DNA of 64,000 nucleotides from NCBI RefSeq assembly GCF_000364605.1, contig NZ_KB822579.1, forward strand, positions 248,001 to 312,000, written 5' to 3'. The notes beneath the pieces were generated by a model. The model saw only the letters and a program-made list of their open reading frames with translations, searched no databases and had not been told where the DNA came from. The position numbers were made by a program, and so were the translations under genes. Source of the stretch: Nocardioides sp. Iso805N (GTDB taxonomy: Bacteria; Actinomycetota; Actinomycetes; Propionibacteriales; Nocardioidaceae). Every line of letters begins with the position of its first letter. The first letter of the stretch is position 1. This document shows, one piece after another, positions 52,408-61,113 of the stretch.

Positions 52408-52968
52408 ATGAAGACGCTCGTGGTCTCCGCGACCCAGGCCGAGGCGGCCTACGTCCCATCCCACCTCCCGGTCGTCGTCACCGGAGTCGGGAAGGTGGCA
52501 GCCGCCTCGGCTGTCGCGTCTGCGCTGGCACGTGCCGAGGCGGCAGGTACGCCGTACGAGCTGGTGGTCAACATCGGCTCGGCGGGCGCGTTGCACGATC
52601 ACCTGGAGGGCCTGCACGAGATCGGCTCGGTGCTCAACCACGACCTGTCCGCCGACGTGCTGCGCGGGTTCGGCTACGACCCGAAGGAGTGGCTCGTGGT
52701 CGGAGCTGTCGACGGCCTGCGGCTGGCGACCGGCGACGTCTTCGTCAGCGACCCGGCGGTGCGGGTCGCGCTGGCCGCGCGGGCCGACCTGGTCGACATG
52801 GAGGGCTATGCCGTCGCGTGGGCCTGCCGTCAGGCGGGCGTGCCGGTGCGGCTGGTCAAGCACATCTCCGACAAGGCCGACGAGGGCGCCATGGACTGGC
52901 TCACCCTCGTCGACCTCAGCGCGCGTGCGCTGGGGGAGTGGCTGACGATCAGCCTTCCTCGCCCGTGA
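52408..52968 (+). CDS. Nucleosidase (MTA/SAH nucleosidase-like)
   Basis: 186-residue protein of the purine/nucleoside phosphorylase fold. The N-terminus MKTLVVSATQAEAAYVP, VTGVGKVAAASAV, VVNIGSAGALHDHL and VDMEGYAVAWACRQAGV are typical of MTA/SAH nucleosidases, the Asp/Glu pair in DMEGYA contacting the ribose. The exact substrate is not fixed. ATG 52408 is seven bases after TACCGT (52395-52400), a leaderless start. Its 3' end overlaps the convergent hypothetical gene by 20 bases. Confidence 0.82.
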   Translation: MKTLVVSATQAEAAYVPSHLPVVVTGVGKVAAASAVASALARAEAAGTPYELVVNIGSAGALHDHLEGLHEIGSVLNHDLSADVLRGFGYDPKEWLVVGAVDGLRLATGDVFVSDPAVRVALAARADLVDMEGYAVAWACRQAGVPVRLVKHISDKADEGAMDWLTLVDLSARALGEWLTISLPRP

Positions 52969-53449
52969 CCTCGTCGGCGGACTCGTCTCCGAGCCCGTCC
53001 GTGATGCCGTCCGTGATGCCGGGCAGGTCCTCGCCGTAGTCACGCTCGACCTCGCCGGCGATGCGCGGCGGGATGTGCGGCGCGGGGCCCCGCGCCTCCA
53101 CCGGCCGCTCGTCGGTGCGCTCGGTGGTCGGCTCCTCGGCCGGCGGTGGCACGGGCTTCGCCACCGTGTCCGGCCCTGGCGGGGTCTTGGGCGTGGCGCC
53201 CGCTGAGGACGGTCGGGCGGCGGGCGGTGCGCTCGGGGCCGGATCGGCGGATGCCGCGGGCTCGGCGGCATCGGTCGGCGCGCCCGGAATCGGGTCTGCG
53301 GGCGGGTTCACCAGGCCGCGGACCACTGTCGCACCCTCGCGCACGGTTCGGAACGGGTGGAAGCTCGCTCCGATGACGACGGCAGCGGCGTTCGCGCCGC
53401 GTCGGGCGAGCACTCGCGCGTGGGCGGTGGCCTCGGCGATGACAGGCAT
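52949..53449 (-). CDS. Pro/Ala-rich hypothetical protein
   Basis: 166-residue protein. The first ~45 residues (MPVIAEATAHARVLARRGAN, then VVIGASFHPFRTV) look ordered; the rest is Pro, Ala and Thr-rich and ends with acidic residues and a short ITDG repeat. AGGGAG precedes ATG 53449. No signal peptide or domain is recognised. It is probably a real but unnamed gene; the repeated codons suggest slippage-prone DNA (about 52990-53020). Confidence 0.6.
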   Translation of the reverse strand: MPVIAEATAHARVLARRGANAAAVVIGASFHPFRTVREGATVVRGLVNPPADPIPGAPTDAAEPAASADPAPSAPPAARPSSAGATPKTPPGPDTVAKPVPPPAEEPTTERTDERPVEARGPAPHIPPRIAGEVERDYGEDLPGITDGITDGLGDESADEVTGEEG

Positions 53450-53518
53450 GGAAGCTCCCTTCGTTCGGTGACCTCCGTCCCGTACCCAGGTGCGTGGCTG
53501 CCACGCCCCGGCGGCGGG

Positions 53519-54094
53519 CTACGAACGCGAGCTGCGCTCGCTGCGACCCCGCACGATCCCGATGAACGTCTGCACCCGCGGGTCCTCGTCGTCGACTCGC
53601 CAGGCGAGCCCGACCTTGGTCGGCTCCAGGTCTGCGACCGGTCGCGCCACCGTGTCCTTGCGATGGAGCAGCCGGGCCACCGAAGCGGGCACGATCACGA
53701 CCCCGCCGCCGGAGGCAGCGACCTCGATCGCTTCCTTCTCGGACATGGGCGGCCAGTTCAGCTGGGCGGCGGTCGGGGTCCAGCCCGAGCGGTGCGGCAT
53801 CACGAGCTGCTCCTCGGCGAGCTCGGCCAGCGTCACCTCCTCGGCGAGGGAGAGGTAGTGCTCCTTGCCGACCACCACGACCTGCTGCTCCTCGTAGAGC
53901 GGGATGCAGTGCAGCCCATCGCGATCGATCGGCAGGCGCACCAGCGCCATCGACGCCTCACCCGACCGGATGGTGTCGAGCTGCTCGGTCTCGGCCACCG
54001 GGACGAGCTCGATGCGCTCCTGGGACCGGTCCCGCCACACGCGGGCCCACTTGTCCGGCGTCGCACCGGTGACGAAGGCGATGGTGAAGGTCAC
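53519..54094 (-). CDS. LysR-type substrate-binding domain protein without DNA-binding domain
   Basis: 191-residue protein corresponding to the effector-binding half of LysR regulators: MTFTIAFVTGATPDKWARVW, SGEASMALVRLPIDRDGLHC, IPLYEEQQVVVVGKEH, EAIEVAASGGGVVIVPASVARLL. The winged-helix domain is missing, so it is not a classical regulator. Small stand-alone versions are widespread in actinobacteria. GTG 54094 is used. Confidence 0.75.
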   Translation of the reverse strand: MTFTIAFVTGATPDKWARVWRDRSQERIELVPVAETEQLDTIRSGEASMALVRLPIDRDGLHCIPLYEEQQVVVVGKEHYLSLAEEVTLAELAEEQLVMPHRSGWTPTAAQLNWPPMSEKEAIEVAASGGGVVIVPASVARLLHRKDTVARPVADLEPTKVGLAWRVDDEDPRVQTFIGIVRGRSERSSRS

Positions 54095-54380
54095 CGCACC
54101 AGTATCCCGGCTCCCGGGACGTGTGCCGACTAGACCGGCCGGACCAGCCGTAGCCCCGGGCAGGTAGTGACGTTAGTCGGGCAGCTCCGCTCGACCGGCG
54201 CGACTGCACGACCCGACCCGGCGGCCTGCTGAGGTCTCCGCAACGGACGGATCGACGAGACCGCGTGGCCCGTTCGGGCCATCTCGACGATCGTTGGGGG
54301 AGAATCACCTGACGATCAGGCTCTTCTTGGGGTTCGTGGGGCATAGTCGTTCAAACGGTCCCCGACCCCCGGAGCACGTC
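54095..54380. other. Intergenic region, no gene seen
   Basis: 286 bases between a minus-strand and a plus-strand gene. I see no long open frame with a ribosome binding site, no RNA gene and no clear palindrome. A GGAG at about 54371-54374 serves the next gene. Promoters for both flanking genes are expected here. Confidence 0.6.
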
Positions 54381-55046
54381 ATGGCCACTTCCCAGCCGCA
54401 CGAGCACACGATCGAGATCGGACATCTTGGTGGCGTGGTCGCCCGCGCCCTGCTGATGCTCGCCGAGAGTGTCCTGGTCCCGACGGCCATCCTCTACGGC
54501 TGCATGCGCACCGTCGGCACCCCCGCGGGGCTGGTCGGGGTGCTGGCCTGGTGCGGGCTGACGATGCTGGTCCGGCTCGTGGTCGGCGGCCGCGTGCCGT
54601 CCACAATGTTGCTGGTCGTCGGCATCCTGGTCGTGCGTACGACGATCGCCCTGGCCTGCTCCAGCGTCTGGCTCTACCTGCTTCAGCCCGTGGCCGCCTC
54701 GATCCTGATGAGCCTGGTGTTCGTCGGGTCCGCGCTGATCGGCAGGCCGGTCACCCAGCGGCTGGCGCAGGACTTCGTCCGACTCCCGGAGCGACTCCTC
54801 GCCGACCACCGGATGCGGCGGGTCTTCGTCGAGGTGGCGCTGATCTGGGGCCTGTCCCGGGCCCTCGACGCCGCGATCGGCTTCAACTCGCTGCACTGGG
54901 GCGCCGGCGCCGGCGTACTGGCTCGCGGGGCACTCTCCAGCGGCCTGACAGCGGTCTCGATCGGCGCCTGCGTCTACTGGGGCTGGCGGCGTGTCCACGC
55001 CATCCCGGGCGTCCAATTCCGCTTCGGTACGCCGCTGGCGGCCTGA
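54381..55046 (+). CDS. DUF3159/VC0807-like membrane protein
   Basis: 221-residue integral membrane protein with about six transmembrane segments (ARALLMLAESVLVPTAILYGC, LVGVLAWCGLTMLVRLVVG, and so on). It contains the stretch VFVGSALIGRPVTQRLAQDFVRLP between helices, typical of this uncharacterised family. ATG 54381 has GGAG six bases upstream. The family assignment is tentative; the function is unknown. Confidence 0.6.
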   Translation: MATSQPHEHTIEIGHLGGVVARALLMLAESVLVPTAILYGCMRTVGTPAGLVGVLAWCGLTMLVRLVVGGRVPSTMLLVVGILVVRTTIALACSSVWLYLLQPVAASILMSLVFVGSALIGRPVTQRLAQDFVRLPERLLADHRMRRVFVEVALIWGLSRALDAAIGFNSLHWGAGAGVLARGALSSGLTAVSIGACVYWGWRRVHAIPGVQFRFGTPLAA

Positions 55047-55121
55047 GCCGACACTCCGGCATCCGGATGTCGCCCTGGATTCGTTTACCGGGCGCCCCAC
55101 TGCTAACGTTCTTCTCGCAAC

Positions 55122-55206
55122 GCGCGGGTGGCGGAATAGGCAGACGCGCTAGCTTGAGGTGCTAGTCCTCGTATAGAGGGTGGGGGTTCAAGTCCCCCCT
55201 CGCGCA
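55122..55206 (+). tRNA. tRNA-Leu (anticodon GAG)
   Basis: Cloverleaf folds by eye: acceptor GCGCGGG (55122-55128) pairs with CTCGCGC (55199-55205), discriminator A55206; anticodon stem CTAGC/GCTAG around loop TTGAGGT with anticodon GAG at 55156-55158; long variable arm as expected for leucine; T arm GGGGG-TTCAAGT-CCCCC. The CCA end is not encoded. It reads CUC and CUU codons. Confidence 0.96.
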
Positions 55207-55214
55207 CGCGTTGT

Positions 55215-55255
55215 GAAGAGGCCCTGACCAGGGGAAACCCGGTCAGGGCCTCTTC
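55215..55255. terminator. Strong hairpin after tRNA-Leu
   Basis: GAAGAGGCCCTGACC (55215-55229) and GGTCAGGGCCTCTTC (55241-55255) form a perfect 15-base-pair stem with an 11-base loop starting nine bases after the tRNA. No U-tract follows, as is common in actinobacterial terminators. Confidence 0.85.
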
Positions 55256-55380
55256 TCGTTCCTGGCCAGATGTGCACCGGGCCGCGGCGTCCTCGTCGAG
55301 CACGGGAGGCCCCGTTCGGCTGAAGGCGCCCACCCTTCGGCTCTCGCTGCGACCGCAGGCGCAGAGCCGGGCGCCGACGG

Positions 55381-56661
55381 CTACAGCGGTCGGCTCACAG
55401 CAGCACACGGCCCTGCTGCGGTGCTGCGGTTCGCCTTTCCCGGGGCGGCCGGCTGCGCGGTACGGGCGGGAAGGTGCCGTGCGAGAACGGGCGTGAGCGC
55501 CAACGCGGCGAGGCAGCAGATCACCTGGAAGGCGATGAAGGCAGCCGGCACATGCAGAGCGAGCAGCGCGCCGGAGACGGCCGGGCCCGCCAGGGTGCCG
55601 ACCGTCTGGGCGGTGGTCACCGATGCCACCGTCATCGCGGTGCCGCCCTCGGGTGCCAGCGAGGCCGCGAGCGGCGTCAGCACCGGGGCCATCACCGTCT
55701 CGCCCAGTGCCATCACCACCAGCCCGACCAGGAGGCAGGTGCTGGCTCCTCCGATCCCCGCCAGCGGCAAGCCGAGGATCAGCCAGACGGCGACCCAGGT
55801 CGTGGCGCACGCCGCGAGAAGTGCCGCGGGGTTGATGCGCCGAACCAGAAGCGTGATGGGTGTGGTGAGGAGGGCCACGGCGGTGGCGTTGATGGCCAGG
55901 CTGGTGCCAAGGTCCCGGGTGGACACGTCCAGTGCGGTGAGGGCGTAGGTCGGAAGCCCCGACTCGTACTGTGCGTAGCAGCCGAGCGTGAGTAGCGCGG
56001 TGACGGCGAGCAGCAGCGCGACGGGACGCTCCCGCAACAGATCGCGCATCCGCACCGAGGAGGGCTTGGGACGGCTCGTGAGGCCGGTCGCGGATGCGTG
56101 CCGGTCACGGGTCGCGACCCAGGTGATCGCCGCGGCTGCTGCCTCCGCCGACACGGCCAGCGCGAAGAGCGGCAGCATCCCGCGGCTGGAGGACAGGTCG
56201 GCGAGCTGTCCGCCGAGGAACCCGCCGGCGGCGATGCCGAGGTTGACCGCGGTGAAGCGCCAGGCGAACACCTCGTGGCGACGCTTCGATGTCCAGCCGA
56301 GCAGCACCACCGCGCTGGTCGGCTGGGCGATCGCGTCGGCACCACCGCACAGCAGCGCCGCGGCCCAGATCCAGCCGGCGTGGCCGGCGAGGCCAAGGCC
56401 GGCGATCGCGGCCGCGGCCGCGATCCGTGCCGCCGCCGAGACGGTTCCGGGGTGGTAGCGATCCGCCAGGCGGGCGCCCATCGGGGCGGCGATCAGAGCA
56501 CCCAGGGAGAACAGGACGTACACCACCGCTGCCACGCCCGAGCCGAAGTGCCGGGTGTGCGCGATGTCGGCGAACAGGTACGGGACGACGGCGCCGTACC
56601 CCACCATGCCGACGAACGTGGCGAGGAGCAGAGCTGCGAGACGCATCCGACCCACCAGCAT
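55381..56661 (-). CDS. MFS transporter (drug/metabolite efflux type)
   Basis: 426-residue twelve-helix major facilitator. The N-terminal half shows GALIAAPMGARLADRYHPG, the conserved loop 2-3 motif of MFS proteins, and AWRFTAVNLGIAAGGFLGGQLAD. It is divergent from a MarR regulator gene with a shared palindromic promoter, the usual layout of a self-regulated efflux pump. ATG 56661 lies six bases from TAGGTC in the left arm of the palindrome. Confidence 0.85.
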   Translation of the reverse strand: MLVGRMRLAALLLATFVGMVGYGAVVPYLFADIAHTRHFGSGVAAVVYVLFSLGALIAAPMGARLADRYHPGTVSAAARIAAAAAIAGLGLAGHAGWIWAAALLCGGADAIAQPTSAVVLLGWTSKRRHEVFAWRFTAVNLGIAAGGFLGGQLADLSSSRGMLPLFALAVSAEAAAAAITWVATRDRHASATGLTSRPKPSSVRMRDLLRERPVALLLAVTALLTLGCYAQYESGLPTYALTALDVSTRDLGTSLAINATAVALLTTPITLLVRRINPAALLAACATTWVAVWLILGLPLAGIGGASTCLLVGLVVMALGETVMAPVLTPLAASLAPEGGTAMTVASVTTAQTVGTLAGPAVSGALLALHVPAAFIAFQVICCLAALALTPVLARHLPARTAQPAAPGKANRSTAAGPCAAVSRPL

Positions 56662-56669
56662 CGCCGCGA

Positions 56670-56716
56670 CCTACCCTTTGTTCGATTTCGAAATTCGATT
56701 TCGAACAAAGGGTAGG
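56670..56716. promoter_or_regulatory. 47-bp compound palindrome between MFS and MarR genes
   Basis: Outer 16-base arms CCTACCCTTTGTTCGA (56670-56685) and its exact complement (56701-56716) flank a 15-base centre. Within it, TTCGATTTCGAA, itself a palindrome, occurs twice, at 56681-56692 and 56694-56705. The arms include the -10 boxes of both divergent leaderless genes (TAGGCT at 56713-56718 for marR; TAGGTC for the MFS gene). This is a textbook-like MarR operator; binding is inferred. Confidence 0.85.
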
Positions 56717-56725
56717 CTTGCGGCC

Positions 56726-57274
56726 GTGACCTCGTCCAATGCCCGCGGTACGGCGCCGACCGCAGACCCTGGTGGAAGCCAGCAGTCAGCGGCCTCGCTG
56801 CGCGAATACGAGCGCGCGGTGGCGCTCTACATCTCCGCCGGCGGCGAGGAGACCGTGCAGCGGGTCGTGACAGCGATCAGCCGGATCACGCGCGGCTTCG
56901 ACGTCCACTACCGTCGCCAGTTCGCCGAGCAGGGACTCACTCACGGCGAGTGGACGGTCCTGGCCGCGCTCGCCCAGGAAGGGCCGGACGCGTCACTGAC
57001 GCCGGGACGGCTCGCCGAGATCGGTGCGGTCAGCCCCTCGACGATGACCCATCGTCTCGGCCGGATGAGCGAGCGCGGCCTCCTGGTGCGCAGCGAGGAC
57101 GCCGGCAACCGCACGCGGGTGCAGGTCGCGCTCACCCGGACGGGCTGGGAGCTGTTCCGAGACGGGGTCATCGAGGCCGACGCCATCGAGGCGCGCGCGC
57201 TGAGCGTCCTGACGGCGCAGGAGCGCACCCAGTTGGCGGCGATGCTGGAGCGAGTGATGGCCCAGGTGCCCTGA
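56726..57274 (+). CDS. MarR-family transcriptional regulator
   Basis: 182-residue winged-helix regulator. The HTH/wing region is GLTHGEWTVLAALAQEGPDA, PGRLAEIGAVSPSTMTHRLGRMSERGLLVRSEDAGNRTRVQVALT (in part). The dimerisation helices flank it. It probably represses itself and the divergent MFS gene through the palindrome at 56670-56716, and is relieved by a small aromatic or toxic compound. GTG 56726 is seven bases after TAGGCT. Its stop is four bases from the stop of the convergent amidohydrolase gene. Confidence 0.9.
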   Translation: MTSSNARGTAPTADPGGSQQSAASLREYERAVALYISAGGEETVQRVVTAISRITRGFDVHYRRQFAEQGLTHGEWTVLAALAQEGPDASLTPGRLAEIGAVSPSTMTHRLGRMSERGLLVRSEDAGNRTRVQVALTRTGWELFRDGVIEADAIEARALSVLTAQERTQLAAMLERVMAQVP

Positions 57275-57278
57275 ATCC

Positions 57279-58859
57279 TCACGTGTCGCGGTGGGTGACG
57301 AGGCCGCCGCTGACGGTCAGCCTGATCGGCGCCGTCGCCACCTCGTCCGCGGGCGCTCGCACCGGGTCGACGGCGAACACCGTGACGTCGGCGCGGCAGC
57401 CGACGGCGATGCGGCCCGACTCCTGGGCGGTGCCGTCGGCCGCAGCGGCATGCGTGGTCATCCCTTCCAGCGCCATCAGGCCGGTGAGAGCCTGCTCGGG
57501 TCCGACCGGTGGCAGCGCGGAGTCCGGGGCCCGGCGCAACCGTGCCTGGGCCAGCACCTGGCGAGCGTCGTAGGTGGCGACCGGCCAGTCCGTCCCCAGC
57601 ACCAGCGTGCCGCCGGCGTCGCGGATCTCCCGGCAGACCCACGCCCGCTCGGCGCGTTCGCTGCCGAGTCGCTTGGACCACTCGTCACTGTGGTCGGGCT
57701 TGGTGAAGGTGGCGTGGACCGGTTGCATCGAGGCCACGAGGCCTGCGCCGACGAGCCGATGGACCAGCTGGCGTGGCAGTGTCTCGAGGTGCTCGATGCG
57801 GTGCCTCACTCCGTGCGTGTCGACGTTCTCGAGGCTCTCGATGACGTGGCGTACGGCGGCGTCGCCGATCGCGTGCGTGACGGTCTGCACGCCGGCAGCA
57901 GCGAAGGTCTCCACCGCCTTGGTATAGGCGGCCGTGTCCCGCCATGACGCGTCGTGGCTCTGACCGTGGCAGTCGGGATGCTCCAGCCACGCTGTTCCGC
58001 CTTCGACGGTGCCGTCCATGAAGAACTTGACGGCCTCGACGGCCCACCGCCGTCCGCGGCGACGCTGGAGCTGAAGCAACGGCTCGGTGTCCATGCCCGG
58101 CATGCACCACGGCGCGATCCGCAGGCGAAGCGGGAGGTCGCCGGCCTCCTCGAAGGCGGTATAGACCGCGAGGGCATCGTCCTCCGCGTCCATCACGTGA
58201 CCGCCGGTGACACCGGTCGCGGCCATGTCGTCGAGGACCGTGCGCAGGCGGTCGTGCAGGACGGACACAGGGAGCGTGGGAAGGATCGCATGGACGAGCT
58301 CCATGGCCGCGAACTCGAGCAGGTAGCCCGTCGGTCGCCCGTCGCCGTCGCAGACGACCTCTGCGCGCTGCTCGAACTCGCGGCGCCCCTCGACACCGGC
58401 CCGGCGAAGGGCCTCGGGACTGACGAGGGCCGAGTGGGCGTCGTAGAGGCGCAGGAAGACGGGCCGTCCCGGAAGGATCTCCTCGAGAACCGTGTTCGTG
58501 GGCTCGAGGCCGCCGAAGACGTTGTGGTCCAGGCCCCAGCCGATGATCCAGCCATCCACCTCCGCCGTCGCGGTTCGCAGGGCTCGGCGCAGGTCATCGA
58601 GGGTGCGGCAGCCACCGAGGTCGGCACCGCGGAAGGTCGCTGCGCCGAGGAGTGGGTGCATGTGGCCGTCGACGAGGCCGGGCGTGGTGACTGCTCCGTG
58701 CAGGTCGATCACCTCGGTCGCGGGGCCGCGGAGGGCGAGCGCGTCGTCATCGAGGCCGATGATCCGGTCGCCACCGATCGCGAGCGCGCCGGCGCGAGGA
58801 CGGCTCTCGTCGAGCGTACGGATGTTCGTGCCGACGAGAAGGAGATCTGCGGTCCTCAT
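57279..58859 (-). CDS. Amidohydrolase family protein (YtcJ-like)
   Basis: 526-residue metal-dependent hydrolase of the amidohydrolase 3 group. The metal site begins VDGHMHP (H66, H68); GLVDGHMHPLLGAATFRGADL and KFFMDGTVEGGTAWL follow, and LGTDWPVATYDARQVLA (about residue 423) carries the late aspartate. Relatives act on amides, N-acyl or cyclic imide compounds; the substrate is unknown. ATG 58859 overlaps the stop of the permease gene (ATGA). A 917-residue open frame through both genes is partly shadow. Confidence 0.85.
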   Translation of the reverse strand: MRTADLLLVGTNIRTLDESRPRAGALAIGGDRIIGLDDDALALRGPATEVIDLHGAVTTPGLVDGHMHPLLGAATFRGADLGGCRTLDDLRRALRTATAEVDGWIIGWGLDHNVFGGLEPTNTVLEEILPGRPVFLRLYDAHSALVSPEALRRAGVEGRREFEQRAEVVCDGDGRPTGYLLEFAAMELVHAILPTLPVSVLHDRLRTVLDDMAATGVTGGHVMDAEDDALAVYTAFEEAGDLPLRLRIAPWCMPGMDTEPLLQLQRRRGRRWAVEAVKFFMDGTVEGGTAWLEHPDCHGQSHDASWRDTAAYTKAVETFAAAGVQTVTHAIGDAAVRHVIESLENVDTHGVRHRIEHLETLPRQLVHRLVGAGLVASMQPVHATFTKPDHSDEWSKRLGSERAERAWVCREIRDAGGTLVLGTDWPVATYDARQVLAQARLRRAPDSALPPVGPEQALTGLMALEGMTTHAAAADGTAQESGRIAVGCRADVTVFAVDPVRAPADEVATAPIRLTVSGGLVTHRDT

Positions 58860-60355
58860 GTGGCGGGCACCGCCTCGGTCCGGGCCCCCGGATCGTTCCC
58901 GGGCTCGGAGGTGGCCCCGCACGCGGAGGCGAGGCCGTTGAACACCTCGGGGCGGTTGCGTCGCAGCCAGAAGGCCCAGATGGCGCCGACGAGACAGGTC
59001 GCCGGGATCGTCCAGAGCACGACGTCGTTGACCAGGCCGGTGGTGCCGGTCAGGAACGAGATGTTCTTGGCGGCGAGCACCATCGCGAACACCATCAGCG
59101 CTGCGGAGAGCGCCGGGGCGACGACCGTGCGCCAGGCTCCCTCGTGCGTGCGGTTGCGGCGGAAGAACACGACCACCGAGGCCGCTGCGGCGACCTGCAG
59201 GAGCAGGATGCCGAAGATGCCCGGTGTGTTCACCCAGATCAGGAGCTGGGTGTAGGGGTCGGCGTGTCCGATCGCGAAGCCGGCCACGGTCGCCAGCGCC
59301 AGCGCGGTCTGTGCGAGGCCGGCGACGTACGGGGTGCGGGTGCGGGGGTGGATGCGCGCCAGGCCGGCGGGGAGCAGCCCCTCGTTCGCGATGGCCAGGG
59401 TGTAGCGGGTGACAGCGTTGTGGAAGGCCACCAGGCTGGCGATGACGCTGGTGACCATCAGCAGGTGCATGACGGTGCTGAACCAGGTGCCGACGTAGCG
59501 GTCGGAGGCGGTGAAGAACATGCCGACGGGGTCGGCGCTCGCCGCGCCGACGGCGTGAGCGGAGCCGAAGGCCTGGATGATCGCCCACACGATGAAGGTG
59601 TAGGTGAGCGCGAGGATCGCCACGGCGGCGTACGTCGCCCGCGGGATCGTCGTGCGCGGCTCGCGCGTCTCGGAGCGGTAGATCACGGTCGCCTCGAAGC
59701 CCATGAACGCTGCGAACGCGGTCGGCAGGATGACCGTCATCGGACGGATGAGCAGGTGGTGCGGAGCAAACGAGGTGAGGCTGATGCCGGCACCCCCTTG
59801 GACCAGGATGGCGACCGCGAGGATCAGTAGGAGGCCGGTCTCGGCGGTGAGCAGGACGGCGAGGAACTTGGCCCCGAAGTCGACGCTGCGGAAGCCGACG
59901 AACCAGACGATCGCGACGCCGGCCAAGGCGTAGGCCCACCAGGGCAGGTCGATGCCGAAGAGATCGGAGAAGGTGCTCTCGGCCGTCACCCCGAGCAGGC
60001 CGTAGACGCCGATCTGGAGGGCGTTGTAGCACACCAGCGCGACCAGGGCGGCGATCACGCCGGCGGTGCGGCCCAGGCCCACGGCGATGTAGGAGTAGAA
60101 CGCGCCGACGTTGTCGATGTGGCGCGACATCGTGGTGAAGCCGACCGCGAAGATGGCCAGCGCGATGCCCGCGAAGACGTAGGCCGCGGGTGCCCCGATG
60201 CCGCCGATCATGATGGCGAGCGGAGCAACGCCGACCATCACCATGAGCGGTGCTGCGGCCGAGACGACGATGAAGACGAGATCGCGGGCGCCCAGGGCGT
60301 TGTGCTTGAGCCCGGGAGCGGCGACGACGGCGGGTTCCGAGGAGGAGAGCGACAT
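58856..60355 (-). CDS. APC-superfamily amino acid permease
   Basis: 499-residue permease with about twelve helices: LGARDLVFIVVSAAAPLMVMVGVAPLAI (in part), IDNVGAFYSYIAVGLGRTAG, AAFMGFEATVIYRSETREPRTTIPRATYAAV (in part). It is translated before the amidohydrolase (ATGA overlap), suggesting uptake of that enzyme's substrate. GGAGG-like sequence precedes ATG 60355 only weakly. It is divergent from the TetR gene, with a palindrome at 60369-60382 just upstream. Confidence 0.87.
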   Translation of the reverse strand: MSLSSSEPAVVAAPGLKHNALGARDLVFIVVSAAAPLMVMVGVAPLAIMIGGIGAPAAYVFAGIALAIFAVGFTTMSRHIDNVGAFYSYIAVGLGRTAGVIAALVALVCYNALQIGVYGLLGVTAESTFSDLFGIDLPWWAYALAGVAIVWFVGFRSVDFGAKFLAVLLTAETGLLLILAVAILVQGGAGISLTSFAPHHLLIRPMTVILPTAFAAFMGFEATVIYRSETREPRTTIPRATYAAVAILALTYTFIVWAIIQAFGSAHAVGAASADPVGMFFTASDRYVGTWFSTVMHLLMVTSVIASLVAFHNAVTRYTLAIANEGLLPAGLARIHPRTRTPYVAGLAQTALALATVAGFAIGHADPYTQLLIWVNTPGIFGILLLQVAAAASVVVFFRRNRTHEGAWRTVVAPALSAALMVFAMVLAAKNISFLTGTTGLVNDVVLWTIPATCLVGAIWAFWLRRNRPEVFNGLASACGATSEPGNDPGARTEAVPAT

Positions 60356-60368
60356 GAGGCAGTCCTAA

Positions 60369-60382
60369 AATCGAAAACGATT
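60369..60382. promoter_or_regulatory. Palindrome in the permease/TetR divergent promoter
   Basis: AATCG-AAAA-CGATT is a perfect 5-base-arm palindrome, 13 bases upstream of the permease ATG and in an AT-rich stretch (60366-60395). It is a candidate site for the neighbouring TetR regulator. Confidence 0.5.
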
Positions 60383-60438
60383 AGATTTAGATAGTGGTGT
60401 AGCGTACGTCTCACTCGGCTCGATGGGAAGAGGTCTTC

Positions 60439-61113
60439 GTGGCTCAGATCACCAGGCGCAGTGCTGGCCGCCCCCGCAAGGCGGTCCTCGACCGCGCCCG
60501 CATCGGGACGGCGGCCCTCGAGCTGGTCGACGACGCCGGCGACTTCACCCTCCCGGAGCTGGCGCGCCGGCTCGGCGTGCAGACGGCGTCGCTCTACCAC
60601 CACGTCGACGGTCGGGCCGGCGTCATCGAGCTGCTGCGGGAGCAGGTGAGCGACGCGATGGACCCCACCGCGCTCGACGACGAGCCGTGGGATGTCGCGC
60701 TGGCCGGCTTCTTCCGCTCCTACCGCCAGGTCTTCGCCGCCCACCCGAGGGTCGTTCCGCTCCTGACCACCGCCACGGTCCGCTCCGAGGCGGTGATCCG
60801 CGCCTACGACCGCATGGTCGCCCGCCTCGCGGAGGCCGGCATCCCGTCCGAGAAGGCCATGCGCATCCTCACCGCGCTCGACAACTTCGTGATCGGCTCC
60901 GCACTGGACCTGGCCGCCCCCGACGTCATGTGGGAGGTCCCCGAAGGCGTCGAGGTGCCCTCGCTCAGCGCGGCGCTCGCGGCTCAGCCGGTCAATCGCA
61001 AGCGTGCCGACGAGGCCTTCGAGGAGGGCCTGGGCCGGCTGCTCGGCTCGGTCGCGGCGGAGTTCGGCGTGACCGTGACCGCCGCCCCCGTCCTGCCAGG
61101 AGCGGCATCGTGA
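60439..61113 (+). CDS. TetR-family transcriptional regulator
   Basis: 224-residue regulator. Basic N-terminus, then HTH DFTLPELARRLGVQTASLYHHVDGRAGVIELL, typical of TetR (TetR_C/ActR-like sub-group). The C-terminal part lacks recognisable ligand motifs. GTG 60439 has an AAGAGG upstream. It is divergent from the permease/amidohydrolase operon and overlaps the serine hydrolase gene (GTGA), so it probably controls both sides. Confidence 0.88.
   Translation: MAQITRRSAGRPRKAVLDRARIGTAALELVDDAGDFTLPELARRLGVQTASLYHHVDGRAGVIELLREQVSDAMDPTALDDEPWDVALAGFFRSYRQVFAAHPRVVPLLTTATVRSEAVIRAYDRMVARLAEAGIPSEKAMRILTALDNFVIGSALDLAAPDVMWEVPEGVEVPSLSAALAAQPVNRKRADEAFEEGLGRLLGSVAAEFGVTVTAAPVLPGAAS

Noticed and set aside
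55122..55255. Integrated element at tRNA-Leu
   Set aside because: No integrase gene and no second copy of the tRNA 3' end was seen downstream in the window; the adjacent hairpin is better read as a terminator.
57279..60032. 917-residue minus-strand frame suggesting a fused amidohydrolase
   Set aside because: The N-terminal ~390 residues are an out-of-frame reading of the permease gene; the real amidohydrolase starts at ATG 58859 with an ATGA overlap.
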